From Flavobacterium sp. LC2016-12 (GTDB lineage Bacteria > Bacteroidota > Bacteroidia > Flavobacteriales > Flavobacteriaceae), in contig NZ_JADKPT010000006.1 of NCBI RefSeq assembly GCF_015351595.1, positions 248,001 to 312,000 of the forward strand: a stretch of 64,000 bases of DNA, given 5' to 3'. The notes under the pieces were generated by a model, which was not told the origin of the DNA, ran no database searches, and was given only the letters and a program-made list of their open reading frames with translations. Made by a program: the position numbers and the translations under genes. This document shows positions 16,171-25,959 of this stretch, one piece after another. The stretch's first letter is position 1, and every line of letters begins with the position of its first letter.

Positions 16171-17673
16171 TTATTTCAATCCATCCTGCAATGCAGTTAA
16201 TGCCTGCAAATCATATATAGTGTTAGTGCTTCTGTCAAATAACGACATTGTATTTGTACCTAAATTTCCGGCATCCCAATAAAACGGAACCATGCCGTTT
16301 ACTCTTGACTGTTTTACGACATATTTTAGAAACGCAGCTCTTGATTTTAAATGCAATGTTAGTGCATCACCGGTCAAATTACGTTTTATTGCTCCAAACT
16401 CTCCTAAAATCACAGGAATTCCTTTGTCTGTAAACTGTGTTTTCATCATTAAGAAAAACTTATCGACATCCGCCTCTTCTCCCCAAGTCGGATTGTGTGA
16501 TGGGTCTGTAGTTGAATGATTTCCTGCTCCCCAGTAGTAAAACATTTTTCCCCAGTCTGCATCTTCGGTCATCAAAGTAAACTGATATGGATAAAAGTGA
16601 ACCTCAGCCATCATTCTGTTTGCTGCTGAATCTGTAGGTAATGAGGTCATCAATTGGTTTGTTTTTTCAATATCTGTCGATGGCCCTTGTACAATTAAAT
16701 TTCGATATGCATTTTTTCCTCCCGTAGAACGAACAGCATCAATAAACGTTTGATGGTATGACTTTAACACTGCCATTTCCGTAGCATCTTTAACATCCGG
16801 CTCATTTGCACTTGCAAAAAGTAAATGTTCATCAAATCCGCGTAAATGAGTTGCAATCTGTTCCCAGAAAGCTTTTTGTTTGGCATTGTTTTCTACTTTC
16901 TTGGCTTCGGTAACATTTTTTTCCAGCCATCCGCCATCCCAATGGATGTTTACAATTACATACATATCATTGTCAACGCAATACTGAACGACTTCTTTAA
17001 CTCTATCCAGCCATACTTCACTGATTTTTGCAGTTGTACCATTAGCATACTGATTCCATGCACACGGAATTCGAATAGCATTAAAACCATTTGCTTTCAC
17101 AAGATCAATTAATGCTTTTGTAACTTTTGGATTTCCCCAAGCCGTTTCACTTCCTGTAGCTTCAAGAGTATTCCCAATATTCCAGCCCATTTTCATCTTA
17201 GCTGCTAACTGAACTGCAGTACTGCTCATTCCTGTAGCATCTGCAACAATTGGATTAGTGTTATAATTTGGATACAAACCACCAGTATTTGCTGCTTGGG
17301 AAACGGTTACTTTTACTGCTGCTACTTCGCTTGAACTGATAGTAATTACAGCAGTTCTTACTTCAGAACTTGTATTTTCTGAAGCTTTTACTGTTATTGT
17401 TGTTCTGCCAGAAACGCCTGTAGCCGGAGTAAATGTCAACCAGCTTGCTTCTGATGCCGCAACCGTCCAGTTAGTTGCATTTGCTGTAACTATAAATTCT
17501 GAAGTACTTGCCGTACTCTGAAAATCAATTTTCTCGACATTAGCCGAAAGTGTTTTTGCAATTGGACCCGGATTCTCCGGAGTAGCTTCTTTATCAGAAC
17601 TACACGCTAAAATGCTTATCCAGGATAAACACAAAACGGTGTTTAACAGATAACTTTTTATTAGTCTTTTCAT
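16171..17673 (-). CDS. GH5 (subfamily 4-like) endo-xyloglucanase lipoprotein with BACON domain
   Basis: The 500-residue lipoprotein has a lipobox ending at Cys24 (ISILACSS), a BACON domain (about 40-127) and a GH5 barrel (about 150-495). The barrel opens with KMGWNIGNTLEA and ETAWGNP, typical of GH5_4. Catalytic residues are Glu291 in SANEPD (acid/base) and Glu425 in ILGEFGA (nucleophile). The layout matches the surface endo-xyloglucanase of Bacteroides XyGULs, where BACON acts as a spacer holding the barrel off the membrane. It probably makes the first backbone cut outside the cell before SusCD uptake. A mixed-linkage glucanase or cellulase role is possible. Confidence 0.92.
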   Translation of the reverse strand: MKRLIKSYLLNTVLCLSWISILACSSDKEATPENPGPIAKTLSANVEKIDFQSTASTSEFIVTANATNWTVAASEASWLTFTPATGVSGRTTITVKASENTSSEVRTAVITISSSEVAAVKVTVSQAANTGGLYPNYNTNPIVADATGMSSTAVQLAAKMKMGWNIGNTLEATGSETAWGNPKVTKALIDLVKANGFNAIRIPCAWNQYANGTTAKISEVWLDRVKEVVQYCVDNDMYVIVNIHWDGGWLEKNVTEAKKVENNAKQKAFWEQIATHLRGFDEHLLFASANEPDVKDATEMAVLKSYHQTFIDAVRSTGGKNAYRNLIVQGPSTDIEKTNQLMTSLPTDSAANRMMAEVHFYPYQFTLMTEDADWGKMFYYWGAGNHSTTDPSHNPTWGEEADVDKFFLMMKTQFTDKGIPVILGEFGAIKRNLTGDALTLHLKSRAAFLKYVVKQSRVNGMVPFYWDAGNLGTNTMSLFDRSTNTIYDLQALTALQDGLK

Positions 17674-17809
17674 TTTAATTTGGTTTTATAGTTAATTAAG
17701 TGGTTTCTAATTATTATTCTAAAAATCATTAAATGCATTTGAGAAAATAACTTTCCAAGTAACACTTGTCATTAAGCTATTAAAACCAACACAGTTAATT
17801 TGAATCTAT

Positions 17810-20053
17810 TTATTTGATGGTAATCGCAATTTCTTTTTTGATATCTCTTGAAGAATTTCCAACTTTCAAAGTATATTTTCCAGCTTCTACAACCCATTTT
17901 TTTGATGCCACATCGTAATATGCCAATTCTTTTACAGGAAGCTGAATAGTAACTGTTTCAGAATTACCCGCTTTTACCAAGACTTTTTTGAAACCTTTTA
18001 ATTCTTTTGATGCACGACTTACTTTTGAATCTGATTTTGAAGCATATAATTGAACAACTTCTTTTCCATCTACTTTTCCTGTGTTTTTCACATCAACAGA
18101 AACCGAGATAGTTTCATTTTCAGCATAAGAAGTTTTATCAGTTTTAGTATTTTCAAAATCAAAAGTGGTATACGACAATCCGTATCCGAAAGGATATAAC
18201 GGCGCGATATTTTTAGTATCAAACCAACGGTAGCCAATCAAGATTCCTTCAGCATAATTAACGGTTTTTCCGCCTGGGAAGCTTTTTGTTGCGTGTGCAG
18301 GAGAATCTATAATGTTTACAGGCATTGTCCATGGTAATTTTCCTGACGGATTTACTTTTCCTAAGATTACATCTGCTAATGCATTTCCTCCTTCAGAACC
18401 ATTAAACCAACTCCAAACTAAGGCCGAAGTATTTTTACTTACTTCATTAATATCAAAAGGAGCTCCGGCAATCATGACAACAATAGTTCTCGGATTTACA
18501 GCTTGTACTTTTTTGATTAATTCTTCTTGTCCAAAAGGCAATTTTAAAGTTCGACGATCAGAAGCTTCTGTTTCATAATCACGATTTGAACCTGCAAAAA
18601 TGATCGCAACATCTGATTTTTTTGCAGCTTCTACAGCTTCGTTCACTTTTGCCGGATCTAATGCGTCAATTGTTACTGGTCCGTTTAATGTAATATCTCC
18701 TAGTTTACCTTTATTTTTTTCATCATAACGCTCTAAATATCCTTCCGCATAATTGATCTTAATAGAAGATGGCAATCTGTTTTTCAAACCTTCAAGAGGT
18801 GTAATTTCTCTTTTTGTTTTAACTCCTGCGCCAAATCCGCCTAAAGCATTCTTCTTTGTTGCATTGTTTCCAATGACAGCGATAGATTTTACTCCGTCTA
18901 ACTTTAAAGGCAATGCGTTGTTTTCATTTTTCAATAAAACAATTGCTTCTGCTGCAATTTTGTAGGCATCCTGATAATGTGCTTCAGTAGAAATACTTCC
19001 TTTTACACGATTTTTACTATCTGGTCCCATAGCTTTTACCTGAAACAAAGTGCGTAAAATTCTTTTTACGTGGATATCAATTTCTGCTTCAGACACTTCT
19101 CCCGCTTTTGCCGCAGCAACTAACTTATCAGCAAGGAAAAATTCGTTGAATGGTTTTGGTGTTCCCATTTCTATATCTAAACCACTTTTTAAAGATTTAG
19201 CTGTTGAATGTACCGCTGCCCAATCTGAAACTACAATTCCTTTAAATCCCCACTCATCACGAAGGATTTTATTCAGCATATAATCATTCTCACATAAGTA
19301 TTCGCCTCTAAATTTATTATAAGCTCCCATAATTCCATAGGCATGTCCTTCTTTTACTGCAGCTTCAAATGCTGGTAAATAAATTTCGCGAAGTGTACGT
19401 TCGTCAATTTGAACATCAACAAAATCACGATTTGTTTCCTGATTGTTCGCTGCAAAGTGTTTAACACAGGCCATTACATCATTGTCTTGTAAACCAACAA
19501 CTAGAGGCACAGCAATTTTTTTATTCAGAAACGGATCTTCACTCATGTATTCATACGTTCTTCCGCCAAGTGGTGTTCTTACCATATTAATGGCCGGTGA
19601 AAGTAACATGTCTTTGTCACGTGCACGCATTTCCTGTCCAAGACTATTCCCAAAGGTATACGCCATTTCCGCATCCCAGGTTGCAGCCAACGCACCTCCT
19701 GCCGGATAGTAAGTTGCAAAATCGTTTGTTAAACCTGCCGGGGCCCAATTGTCACGCGAAATTTCTTCACGAACTCCTAAAGGTCCATCAGCCATTTTTA
19801 ATTCGGGAATACCTAAACGTTCAACGGCGCCAGTACTAAACATACTGTTTCCATGCAACATTCCGATTTTTTCCTCCAATGTCATTTGAGAAACCAACTT
19901 GTCTATCTCTGCATCAAATTCTGAACTAATTTCTTTTCCCTGATGCTCTTCGGTCTGAACAGCATTTGAATTTTCGCCTTGTGCGTCTTTTTTACAAGAA
20001 GTAAGCAAAGCAAAAGCCATAAAAACCGGTAGATATATCATTTTCTTTTTCAT
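17810..20053 (-). CDS. GH3 family beta-glucosidase (lipoprotein)
   Basis: The 747-residue enzyme has a lipobox ending at Cys20 (LLTSCKK), a GH3 barrel, an alpha/beta sandwich and a C-terminal fibronectin III-like domain (about 650-745). KHFAANNQE and the nucleophile Asp277 in GIVVSDWAAVHS are intact. The architecture resembles BglX-type beta-glucosidases that act on cello- and xyloglucan oligosaccharides. It lies 34 bases downstream of the GH39 gene and 136 bases before GH5. Its probable task is to release glucose from the non-reducing end once xylose has been removed, most likely in the periplasm. Confidence 0.93.
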   Translation of the reverse strand: MKKKMIYLPVFMAFALLTSCKKDAQGENSNAVQTEEHQGKEISSEFDAEIDKLVSQMTLEEKIGMLHGNSMFSTGAVERLGIPELKMADGPLGVREEISRDNWAPAGLTNDFATYYPAGGALAATWDAEMAYTFGNSLGQEMRARDKDMLLSPAINMVRTPLGGRTYEYMSEDPFLNKKIAVPLVVGLQDNDVMACVKHFAANNQETNRDFVDVQIDERTLREIYLPAFEAAVKEGHAYGIMGAYNKFRGEYLCENDYMLNKILRDEWGFKGIVVSDWAAVHSTAKSLKSGLDIEMGTPKPFNEFFLADKLVAAAKAGEVSEAEIDIHVKRILRTLFQVKAMGPDSKNRVKGSISTEAHYQDAYKIAAEAIVLLKNENNALPLKLDGVKSIAVIGNNATKKNALGGFGAGVKTKREITPLEGLKNRLPSSIKINYAEGYLERYDEKNKGKLGDITLNGPVTIDALDPAKVNEAVEAAKKSDVAIIFAGSNRDYETEASDRRTLKLPFGQEELIKKVQAVNPRTIVVMIAGAPFDINEVSKNTSALVWSWFNGSEGGNALADVILGKVNPSGKLPWTMPVNIIDSPAHATKSFPGGKTVNYAEGILIGYRWFDTKNIAPLYPFGYGLSYTTFDFENTKTDKTSYAENETISVSVDVKNTGKVDGKEVVQLYASKSDSKVSRASKELKGFKKVLVKAGNSETVTIQLPVKELAYYDVASKKWVVEAGKYTLKVGNSSRDIKKEIAITIK

Positions 20054-20087
20054 GTTTATTATTTATTTTTTGTGGTTTTTTAATAGT

Positions 20088-21671
20088 TTATTGTTTGACG
20101 AAATTGAATAGAACAACATCATTTTCGTTAATCTTAAAATCTTTACTATAAGTTCCTTTTGAATCAATTACGACTTTTTCAATTGCAATTGGAGCTCCAT
20201 TGTTATGTTCTTTAATTTTCTTCACCTGATCAATGGTAAGCTGAGTGGGTTTGTTCATAGCTAAATAATCGGCGTAAGCGTCATTTGCTTTATAACCCAC
20301 TTTATAAATCTCCAAATTGTATTTCCCTTTTTGAAGTCCGTCTACTTCAATTTTCACCGTTCCTTTAGACTGAGAAGGCAAATCCTGAACGTAGTAGGTT
20401 TGATTCCAAACCTTATCGCCTGGATGTGTATTCGTAAAATCCCAAAACAATAACTGAACATCTCCTTTTGCATTTTTAGCCGCCCATGAAGAGGTGTCTT
20501 TATTCTGAAGTTCTGTTTCTCCCAATTTATTCAGAAGAGAATAAGAAAAATAAGCTGGTTTTTTAATTCCTTGTGTATTCAGTAATCCAAAACCTCCGTG
20601 AAAAGGGGTGAACCTTGGACCCGGTTCTTCAAAAATATCAGTGAATACCCAATAGGACATTGAGTTTGCCGCGTTACCAACTTGTTTTAATTTCTGCAAA
20701 ATATAAGCTGCCGAATGATAGCTGTCGTGAATAGGATCTGCCGGCGTATAAGAAGAACTCCATTCTGTATAATGCAATTCTAATTTTGGTTTAGCCGAAT
20801 TCGAAATTTGATCGCGAGATTTGATTACATCACCGCTTATACTGGAATCATCTTTGCTTAAAACCGTTCCCGAAGTTCCAAATTCATCTAAATAACCTTG
20901 ATTTACTCCATAAGTATGTGTAGAAATAAAATCTAACGGCACATTATTTTTAACACAAAAATCAATTGTTTCCGGAACCCAGCCCGCACCTGCCGTTGCT
21001 GGCCCACCTACTTTGTAAGCTGGATTTACTGCTTTTATACCTCGTGCTGCATATTCATACAGTTTAAAATATTCTGCTTGCGTTCCCGTCCAGAAACCTG
21101 GCGTTAAATTAGGTTCGTTCCAAACTTCAAAATACCATGTTTTTACTTCTTCGTCTCCGTAACGTTCTTTGAAATGTTGGGTTAGGTTTCGAATTAAATC
21201 TTCCCATTTTTTATAATCTTTTGGAGGGGTTACATTTCCTTTCCACCAAAAAATCGTTTCTTTTCCACTAGCCAAAGCCTCTGGCATAAAACCCAATTCA
21301 ACAAAAGGTTTCATTTTAATACTCAGAATAAAATCATACAAAACATCAATATACTGGTAATTGTATTCCGGATTTCCTTTTGCATCTTCCCTGTAAACCG
21401 CCATATCATCAGACAATAAACCATGCATTCTGATGTATTTAAAGTCACATTCTTTTTTGGTAAGCGCGAGCTGCTGTTGCCAGTCGGCACGTAAACCTTC
21501 ATTGGCACGACCTGCACCAATGCATTCTTTGAACATGGTGTTTAGTTTTCCGGCCGTTTTATTATAATCCACTTTTATGACTCTGTCTGAACTAGTATTG
21601 GTCTGCTGTCCAAACATTTCAGCATTGTAAAGTGATATTAAAATAAGCAGTATGATCCCTTTTCTTTTCAT
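20088..21671 (-). CDS. GH39 family glycosidase (probable beta-xylosidase)
   Basis: The 527-residue exported enzyme (signal peptide about 1-21) is a GH39 clan-A barrel. The acid/base Glu186 lies in FEVWNEPN and the nucleophile Glu303 in ELHYTEWSSS. RMHGLLSDDM and STHTYG also match the family. Most characterised bacterial GH39 enzymes are beta-xylosidases, with some alpha-L-arabinofuranosidases or other specificities. It is only 5 bases downstream of the second GH3 gene, so the two are tightly coupled. In a xyloglucan locus the enzyme is unexpected, because the usual xylose is alpha-linked. It could act on beta-xylosyl or arabinosyl side chains. Confidence 0.88.
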   Translation of the reverse strand: MKRKGIILLILISLYNAEMFGQQTNTSSDRVIKVDYNKTAGKLNTMFKECIGAGRANEGLRADWQQQLALTKKECDFKYIRMHGLLSDDMAVYREDAKGNPEYNYQYIDVLYDFILSIKMKPFVELGFMPEALASGKETIFWWKGNVTPPKDYKKWEDLIRNLTQHFKERYGDEEVKTWYFEVWNEPNLTPGFWTGTQAEYFKLYEYAARGIKAVNPAYKVGGPATAGAGWVPETIDFCVKNNVPLDFISTHTYGVNQGYLDEFGTSGTVLSKDDSSISGDVIKSRDQISNSAKPKLELHYTEWSSSYTPADPIHDSYHSAAYILQKLKQVGNAANSMSYWVFTDIFEEPGPRFTPFHGGFGLLNTQGIKKPAYFSYSLLNKLGETELQNKDTSSWAAKNAKGDVQLLFWDFTNTHPGDKVWNQTYYVQDLPSQSKGTVKIEVDGLQKGKYNLEIYKVGYKANDAYADYLAMNKPTQLTIDQVKKIKEHNNGAPIAIEKVVIDSKGTYSKDFKINENDVVLFNFVKQ

Positions 21672-21676
21672 TTCAA

Positions 21677-23833
21677 TTATTTCACGATTATTTTTTTATT
21701 AAGCAGAATAACATCTGAAGCACTTCCTACCTGAATTTCAATAGTATTGTTTTCCAGTTCAAATTGTTGTTTTGCTGTATTCCAATATTCTAAATCCTTT
21801 GCTTTTAAAGTCAATACAACATTCTTCTTTTCTCCGGCTTTAAAGAAAATCCGCTGAAATGCCTTCAATTCTTTTTCAGGACGTTCCACTTTTGACTGTA
21901 ATTGTTTTACATATAACTGAATTACCTCGTCTCCGTCTCTGCTTCCTGTATTCGTAACAGAAACTGTAATTTTTATTTCAACATTTTTTGAAATAGTTTC
22001 CGAGCTCGCTTCAATTGAATTGTATTTAAAACTGGTATAACTTAAGCCATGTCCAAAAGCATATAAAGGTTTTCCTTTAAAATACATATAGGTTCTGCCG
22101 TTTCGGATATTGTAATCCAATAAATCTGGTAGATCTGTAATGTCCTTTACCCAAGTTTGCGTTAAACGTCCAGCCGGATTATAGTCTCCAAATAAAACAT
22201 CAGCCAAAGCGCTTCCTGTTTCCTGACTGTTTTGTGTCATGTGAACAATTGCCGGAACATGTTCCTGTGTCCAGTTGATGGCATAAGGAAAACTGCTAAT
22301 CAGAGCGACTACCGTTTTCGGATTGGCCTGATATACTACTTTGATCAAATCTTCCTGCTCTAAAGTCAGCGATTGACGATCGACAGCTTCTTTTCCTTCA
22401 CTTGGAACCGGACAATTTGCCCAGCCCGCATTACAAACCGGATGATTACCAACTATAACAATTACTGCATCTGCTTTTTTGGCTATTTCAACCGCTTTGC
22501 CGTCTATATTATTTTTCGCAACCAGAATTTCAACATTGTTGCCTAGTTTATTTTTTATTCCCTCTAAAGGTGTAATGGTATAGGGAGGTGTTCCGCTGTA
22601 CCAATCGAGAAGCACTTCATCAGCGCGATTCCCGATTATCGCAATTGTTTTTAATTTGTCTTTTTGTAAAGGCAATAGATTCGAATCGTTTTTAAGCAAA
22701 ACAATAGATTTTTGGGTGGCTTCTAAAGCGATTTTTTTATGCGCCTCAGTTTTCCACGGATCAATGGTGTCTCTTCCTGTTCCGATTTTGGCATACGGGT
22801 TTTCACCCGTAACATCTAACATTCCTAGCTGAATCATAACTCTGTAATTCCCTCGAATAACAGCATCAATATCTTTTTCTTTTAAATAACCATGCGAAAG
22901 AGCACCATAAACACCTTCTGTATATTCATCTAAAAACTGATTGATTCCGGCTTTTATAGCGGCAGCAGCTCCCAGATATTTATCAGCATAATATTTATGA
23001 TCTGAAAGCAATAATTTGAATGCGCCTCCATCGGTGCAAATTATTCCATTTTGCCCCCATTCTTTTTGGGTAATGTTTTTCAGCATTGGGTGAACCATTG
23101 CCGGAATTCCGTTTACTTTATTATAGGCCGCCATGTAAGCTCGCGAACCGCCTTCAACAACTCCCATTTGAAAAGGCAGGGCATAATATTCTCTCCATAA
23201 TCTTTCATCAAAATCAGATGACGTATAGGTTCTCCCGTCTTCATTGCTGTTGGCTAAAAAGTGTTTCATTAAAGAAGCCGTCTGCCAATACTTAGAATTG
23301 TTTCCCTGCAATCCTTTTACGAAAGCAACTGTCATTTTTCCATTAAAAAAAGCATCTTCGCCATAACTTTCTTCGGTACGTCCCCAACGCGGATCTCTTG
23401 CGATATCAGCATTTGGAGCACGAACGACTAATCCGCCGCGATGGTATTTCTGAAAAGCATATCGAGTTTCGTAACCTTCAACATTGGCCACTTTCTGAAG
23501 TAGATCGACATCCCACGTTTCTCCCAAACCATAAGCCTGAGGAAAAGTTGTTGTTGTTATAGGCTGTTTATTTTTTCCGCCCCATTCTGCCGGTCCGCCC
23601 AAGGCCAAACCATGCAATCCTTCTACATGACCTGTCCCTACAACCCCTAATCTTTTTATAGACGGATTTGTGCTCAAAGCCTGAATTTTTTCATCGAGCG
23701 TCAACAATGACAGCAAATTATCAATACGCTTTTCAGTATCTAATTTAGAATCCTGAAAAGGATATTGTTTTTGCTGCGACAACATCAAATTGACCGACAA
23801 AAGAAAAACGATATGTAGCGAAAGGTTTTTCAT
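21677..23833 (-). CDS. GH3 family glycosidase (beta-xylosidase-like subgroup)
   Basis: The 718-residue exported protein (signal peptide about 1-20) is a GH3 enzyme of a different subgroup from the one at 17810-20053. The nucleophile Asp268 lies in IICTDGGAFKLL; KHFLANSNEDGR replaces the usual KHFAANNQE. The N-terminal GVVGTGHVEGLHG and DPRWGRTEESYGED patterns resemble the xylan 1,4-beta-xylosidase/alpha-arabinofuranosidase group. A fibronectin III-like domain (about 610-715) ends the protein. Its tight coupling to GH39 suggests the two act on the same side-chain sugar. Beta-glucosidase activity cannot be excluded. Confidence 0.9.
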   Translation of the reverse strand: MKNLSLHIVFLLSVNLMLSQQKQYPFQDSKLDTEKRIDNLLSLLTLDEKIQALSTNPSIKRLGVVGTGHVEGLHGLALGGPAEWGGKNKQPITTTTFPQAYGLGETWDVDLLQKVANVEGYETRYAFQKYHRGGLVVRAPNADIARDPRWGRTEESYGEDAFFNGKMTVAFVKGLQGNNSKYWQTASLMKHFLANSNEDGRTYTSSDFDERLWREYYALPFQMGVVEGGSRAYMAAYNKVNGIPAMVHPMLKNITQKEWGQNGIICTDGGAFKLLLSDHKYYADKYLGAAAAIKAGINQFLDEYTEGVYGALSHGYLKEKDIDAVIRGNYRVMIQLGMLDVTGENPYAKIGTGRDTIDPWKTEAHKKIALEATQKSIVLLKNDSNLLPLQKDKLKTIAIIGNRADEVLLDWYSGTPPYTITPLEGIKNKLGNNVEILVAKNNIDGKAVEIAKKADAVIVIVGNHPVCNAGWANCPVPSEGKEAVDRQSLTLEQEDLIKVVYQANPKTVVALISSFPYAINWTQEHVPAIVHMTQNSQETGSALADVLFGDYNPAGRLTQTWVKDITDLPDLLDYNIRNGRTYMYFKGKPLYAFGHGLSYTSFKYNSIEASSETISKNVEIKITVSVTNTGSRDGDEVIQLYVKQLQSKVERPEKELKAFQRIFFKAGEKKNVVLTLKAKDLEYWNTAKQQFELENNTIEIQVGSASDVILLNKKIIVK

Positions 23834-23913
23834 TTAAAAAATCGTGGCTATTAAACCTTGGGTTGAAATTTTTATTATATTTTTTTGAAAATTTAATAAG
23901 GGTGTAAAAAATA

Positions 23914-23940
23914 CCTAACAGGTTTTGAAAACCTGTTAGG
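23914..23940. repeat. CCTAACAGGTTTT hairpin within the PUL
   Basis: Arms CCTAACAGGTTTT (23914-23926) and AAAACCTGTTAGG (23928-23940) pair perfectly. The same sequence ends the PUL at 11258-11291. It lies between the GH97 stop and the GH3 start, so it may attenuate or stabilise the transcript. Confidence 0.7.
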
Positions 23941-23952
23941 ATATCAAATTAA

Positions 23953-25959
23953 TTATAGTTTTTTGAATCTAATTGCTGTTCCACCAGCACCGCCTAAATG
24001 CAATTTTAATACATCTGAAGCTTTAACCGTTTTCTTAGAAATTGCAATTTCAGCCGGATTGTGTGTTTCATCCGTTCCTTCTGCATCAGCATAAATTTGC
24101 GCTTCGTACGTTGCTGTTGGATCTAAAAATGATAAAGCAACATTTACATCTCTTGCTTTTTCATTTGTAATAGTTCCTAAATACCAATCGGCACTGTTTC
24201 TGTCTTTACGTGCTGTAGTAATGTATTCTCCAATTTTTCCTTCCAACACTTTAGTATCTTCCCAGTCTGTCGGAACATCTTTTAAGAATTGCAAAGCTGG
24301 TTTTCCTTCGTAGTTTTCAGGAAGATCGGCCATCATTTGGATTGGTGCATAAATCGTTACATACAATGCCAATTGTTGTGCTGCAGTTCCGTGTACTCTT
24401 TTTCCAGGGAAACCTTGTTTTACCTCAACATCAAAAATTCCCGGTGTAAAATCCATTGGACCTGAAAGTAATCTGGTAAAAGGAATAATCGTTAAGTGAT
24501 TCGGTGGATTTCCTTCGCTCCAGGCGTTGTATTCCTGACCTCTTGCCGCTTCCCTTGAAACCATGTTCGGAAAAGTTCTTCTTTCTCCGGTATCTTTTAT
24601 CGATTCGTGGTATAAAACAGCTAAATCATATTGCGCTGCTTTTTCTAAAATATATCTGAAATAATTTACTCCAAATTGTCCGAAATGATTTTCTTTCATG
24701 TTCAATTTAGAACCTACGTGACCAATTTTAACCGAATGCATTCCTAATTTCTTGTACAATGCAAAACCTTCGTCTACTTCTTTTAAATAGTTAATTAGGT
24801 TTGAACCCGTTTCATGGTAACCAATAAGAGCTACGCCTTTTTTGTTTCCGTATTCCACCACTTTTTCTAAGTCGAAATTGTCGGCGCTTTTTGTGAAACT
24901 GAACATATGCATGTGGTTTTCATACCAAGCTGGTGTCCAGCCTTTATTCCATCCTTCAATCAATAAATGATGAAATCCTTCTTTGGCTGTAAAATCAATA
25001 TATTCTTCAGCGTGTTTGGTTGTTGCTCCTTGTTTGTCGCTTTCCCAAAAAGTATATTTTCCGATGTGCATTCCCCACCAGATTCCGAAGTATTTGTAGG
25101 GTTGGAAATAACTTGCTGTATTTTTTAATTTGTTTGGTTCGTTAAGATTTAAAATCAAATAAGAAGTAATTAAATCTCCCGGAGTTTCTCCAATTTGCAG
25201 TGTTCTCCAGGAAGAGGTAAAGGTATCTTTTACACGAACTTTTACACCATCTGCCCAAGGCACTAAATCTGATTTCAATTGTGTTCCGGTTGTATTAACC
25301 AAAGTCATACTGGCAAAATCTACCAAATTGGCTTCGTGAAAACTCAAGGCCAGTCCGCTTTTACTTTCAATTGTAAGTGGTGTCAAAACCGTATCTAAAG
25401 TACTTACCGGAGCATCTTTAAAAAGATATTCATCGCGGTTTTCTCTGTTTGCCGGAATCCACCACGCTTTTCCATCTTCTTTCAAATTAAAAGTCGTTTT
25501 TTCATCCATAATGAAAATACTGTCTTTTACATTTTGTTTTGGATAGACATATCTAAAAGCGATTCCGTCATCAAACGCACGAAACTGAATTTCTAATTTG
25601 CGCTTGTTTCCGCTTTTTTGCTGTAATTCAACTGAAAGCTGATTGTAATGGTTTCTGATGTTTTTCTTTTCTCCCCAAACCTGTTCCCAGGTTTCATCAA
25701 ATGAAGTATTTTTTACATTTTTGATTTCGAAGTCAGAACTTAAATTTTCATTTCCTTTCAATAAAAATCCCATATCTGATGGTGTAATCACTTCGGTCTT
25801 ACCGTGTGAAACAGCATATTTTGGAGCATTTTTTACCAGCTCGAATTTGATTTTATTCTGCCCGTTCGGCGAAGCCAATTCGTAAGCATTTTTATTTTTC
25901 TGACTGTATCCAATCGTAATGGAAAGCAATACGGCGGAAAGAACTAGATTTTTTTTCAT
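23953..25959 (-). CDS. GH97 family alpha-glycosidase (inverting, SusB-like type)
   Basis: The 668-residue exported enzyme (signal peptide 1-19, ending IGYSQ) has the GH97 N-terminal beta-sandwich, central barrel (about 280-560) and C-terminal beta domain. HMHMF, LYHESIKDTGERRTFPN, ARGQEYNAWSEG and GIFDVEVKQ keep the glutamates of inverting SusB-like alpha-glucosidases. At the position where retaining alpha-galactosidases carry an aspartate nucleophile, this protein reads VKIGHVGSK, so the retaining mechanism is unlikely. This distinction is from family memory. Its substrate in a xyloglucan locus is unclear. Repeat-filled gaps flank the gene on both sides. Confidence 0.9.
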   Translation of the reverse strand: MKKNLVLSAVLLSITIGYSQKNKNAYELASPNGQNKIKFELVKNAPKYAVSHGKTEVITPSDMGFLLKGNENLSSDFEIKNVKNTSFDETWEQVWGEKKNIRNHYNQLSVELQQKSGNKRKLEIQFRAFDDGIAFRYVYPKQNVKDSIFIMDEKTTFNLKEDGKAWWIPANRENRDEYLFKDAPVSTLDTVLTPLTIESKSGLALSFHEANLVDFASMTLVNTTGTQLKSDLVPWADGVKVRVKDTFTSSWRTLQIGETPGDLITSYLILNLNEPNKLKNTASYFQPYKYFGIWWGMHIGKYTFWESDKQGATTKHAEEYIDFTAKEGFHHLLIEGWNKGWTPAWYENHMHMFSFTKSADNFDLEKVVEYGNKKGVALIGYHETGSNLINYLKEVDEGFALYKKLGMHSVKIGHVGSKLNMKENHFGQFGVNYFRYILEKAAQYDLAVLYHESIKDTGERRTFPNMVSREAARGQEYNAWSEGNPPNHLTIIPFTRLLSGPMDFTPGIFDVEVKQGFPGKRVHGTAAQQLALYVTIYAPIQMMADLPENYEGKPALQFLKDVPTDWEDTKVLEGKIGEYITTARKDRNSADWYLGTITNEKARDVNVALSFLDPTATYEAQIYADAEGTDETHNPAEIAISKKTVKASDVLKLHLGGAGGTAIRFKKL

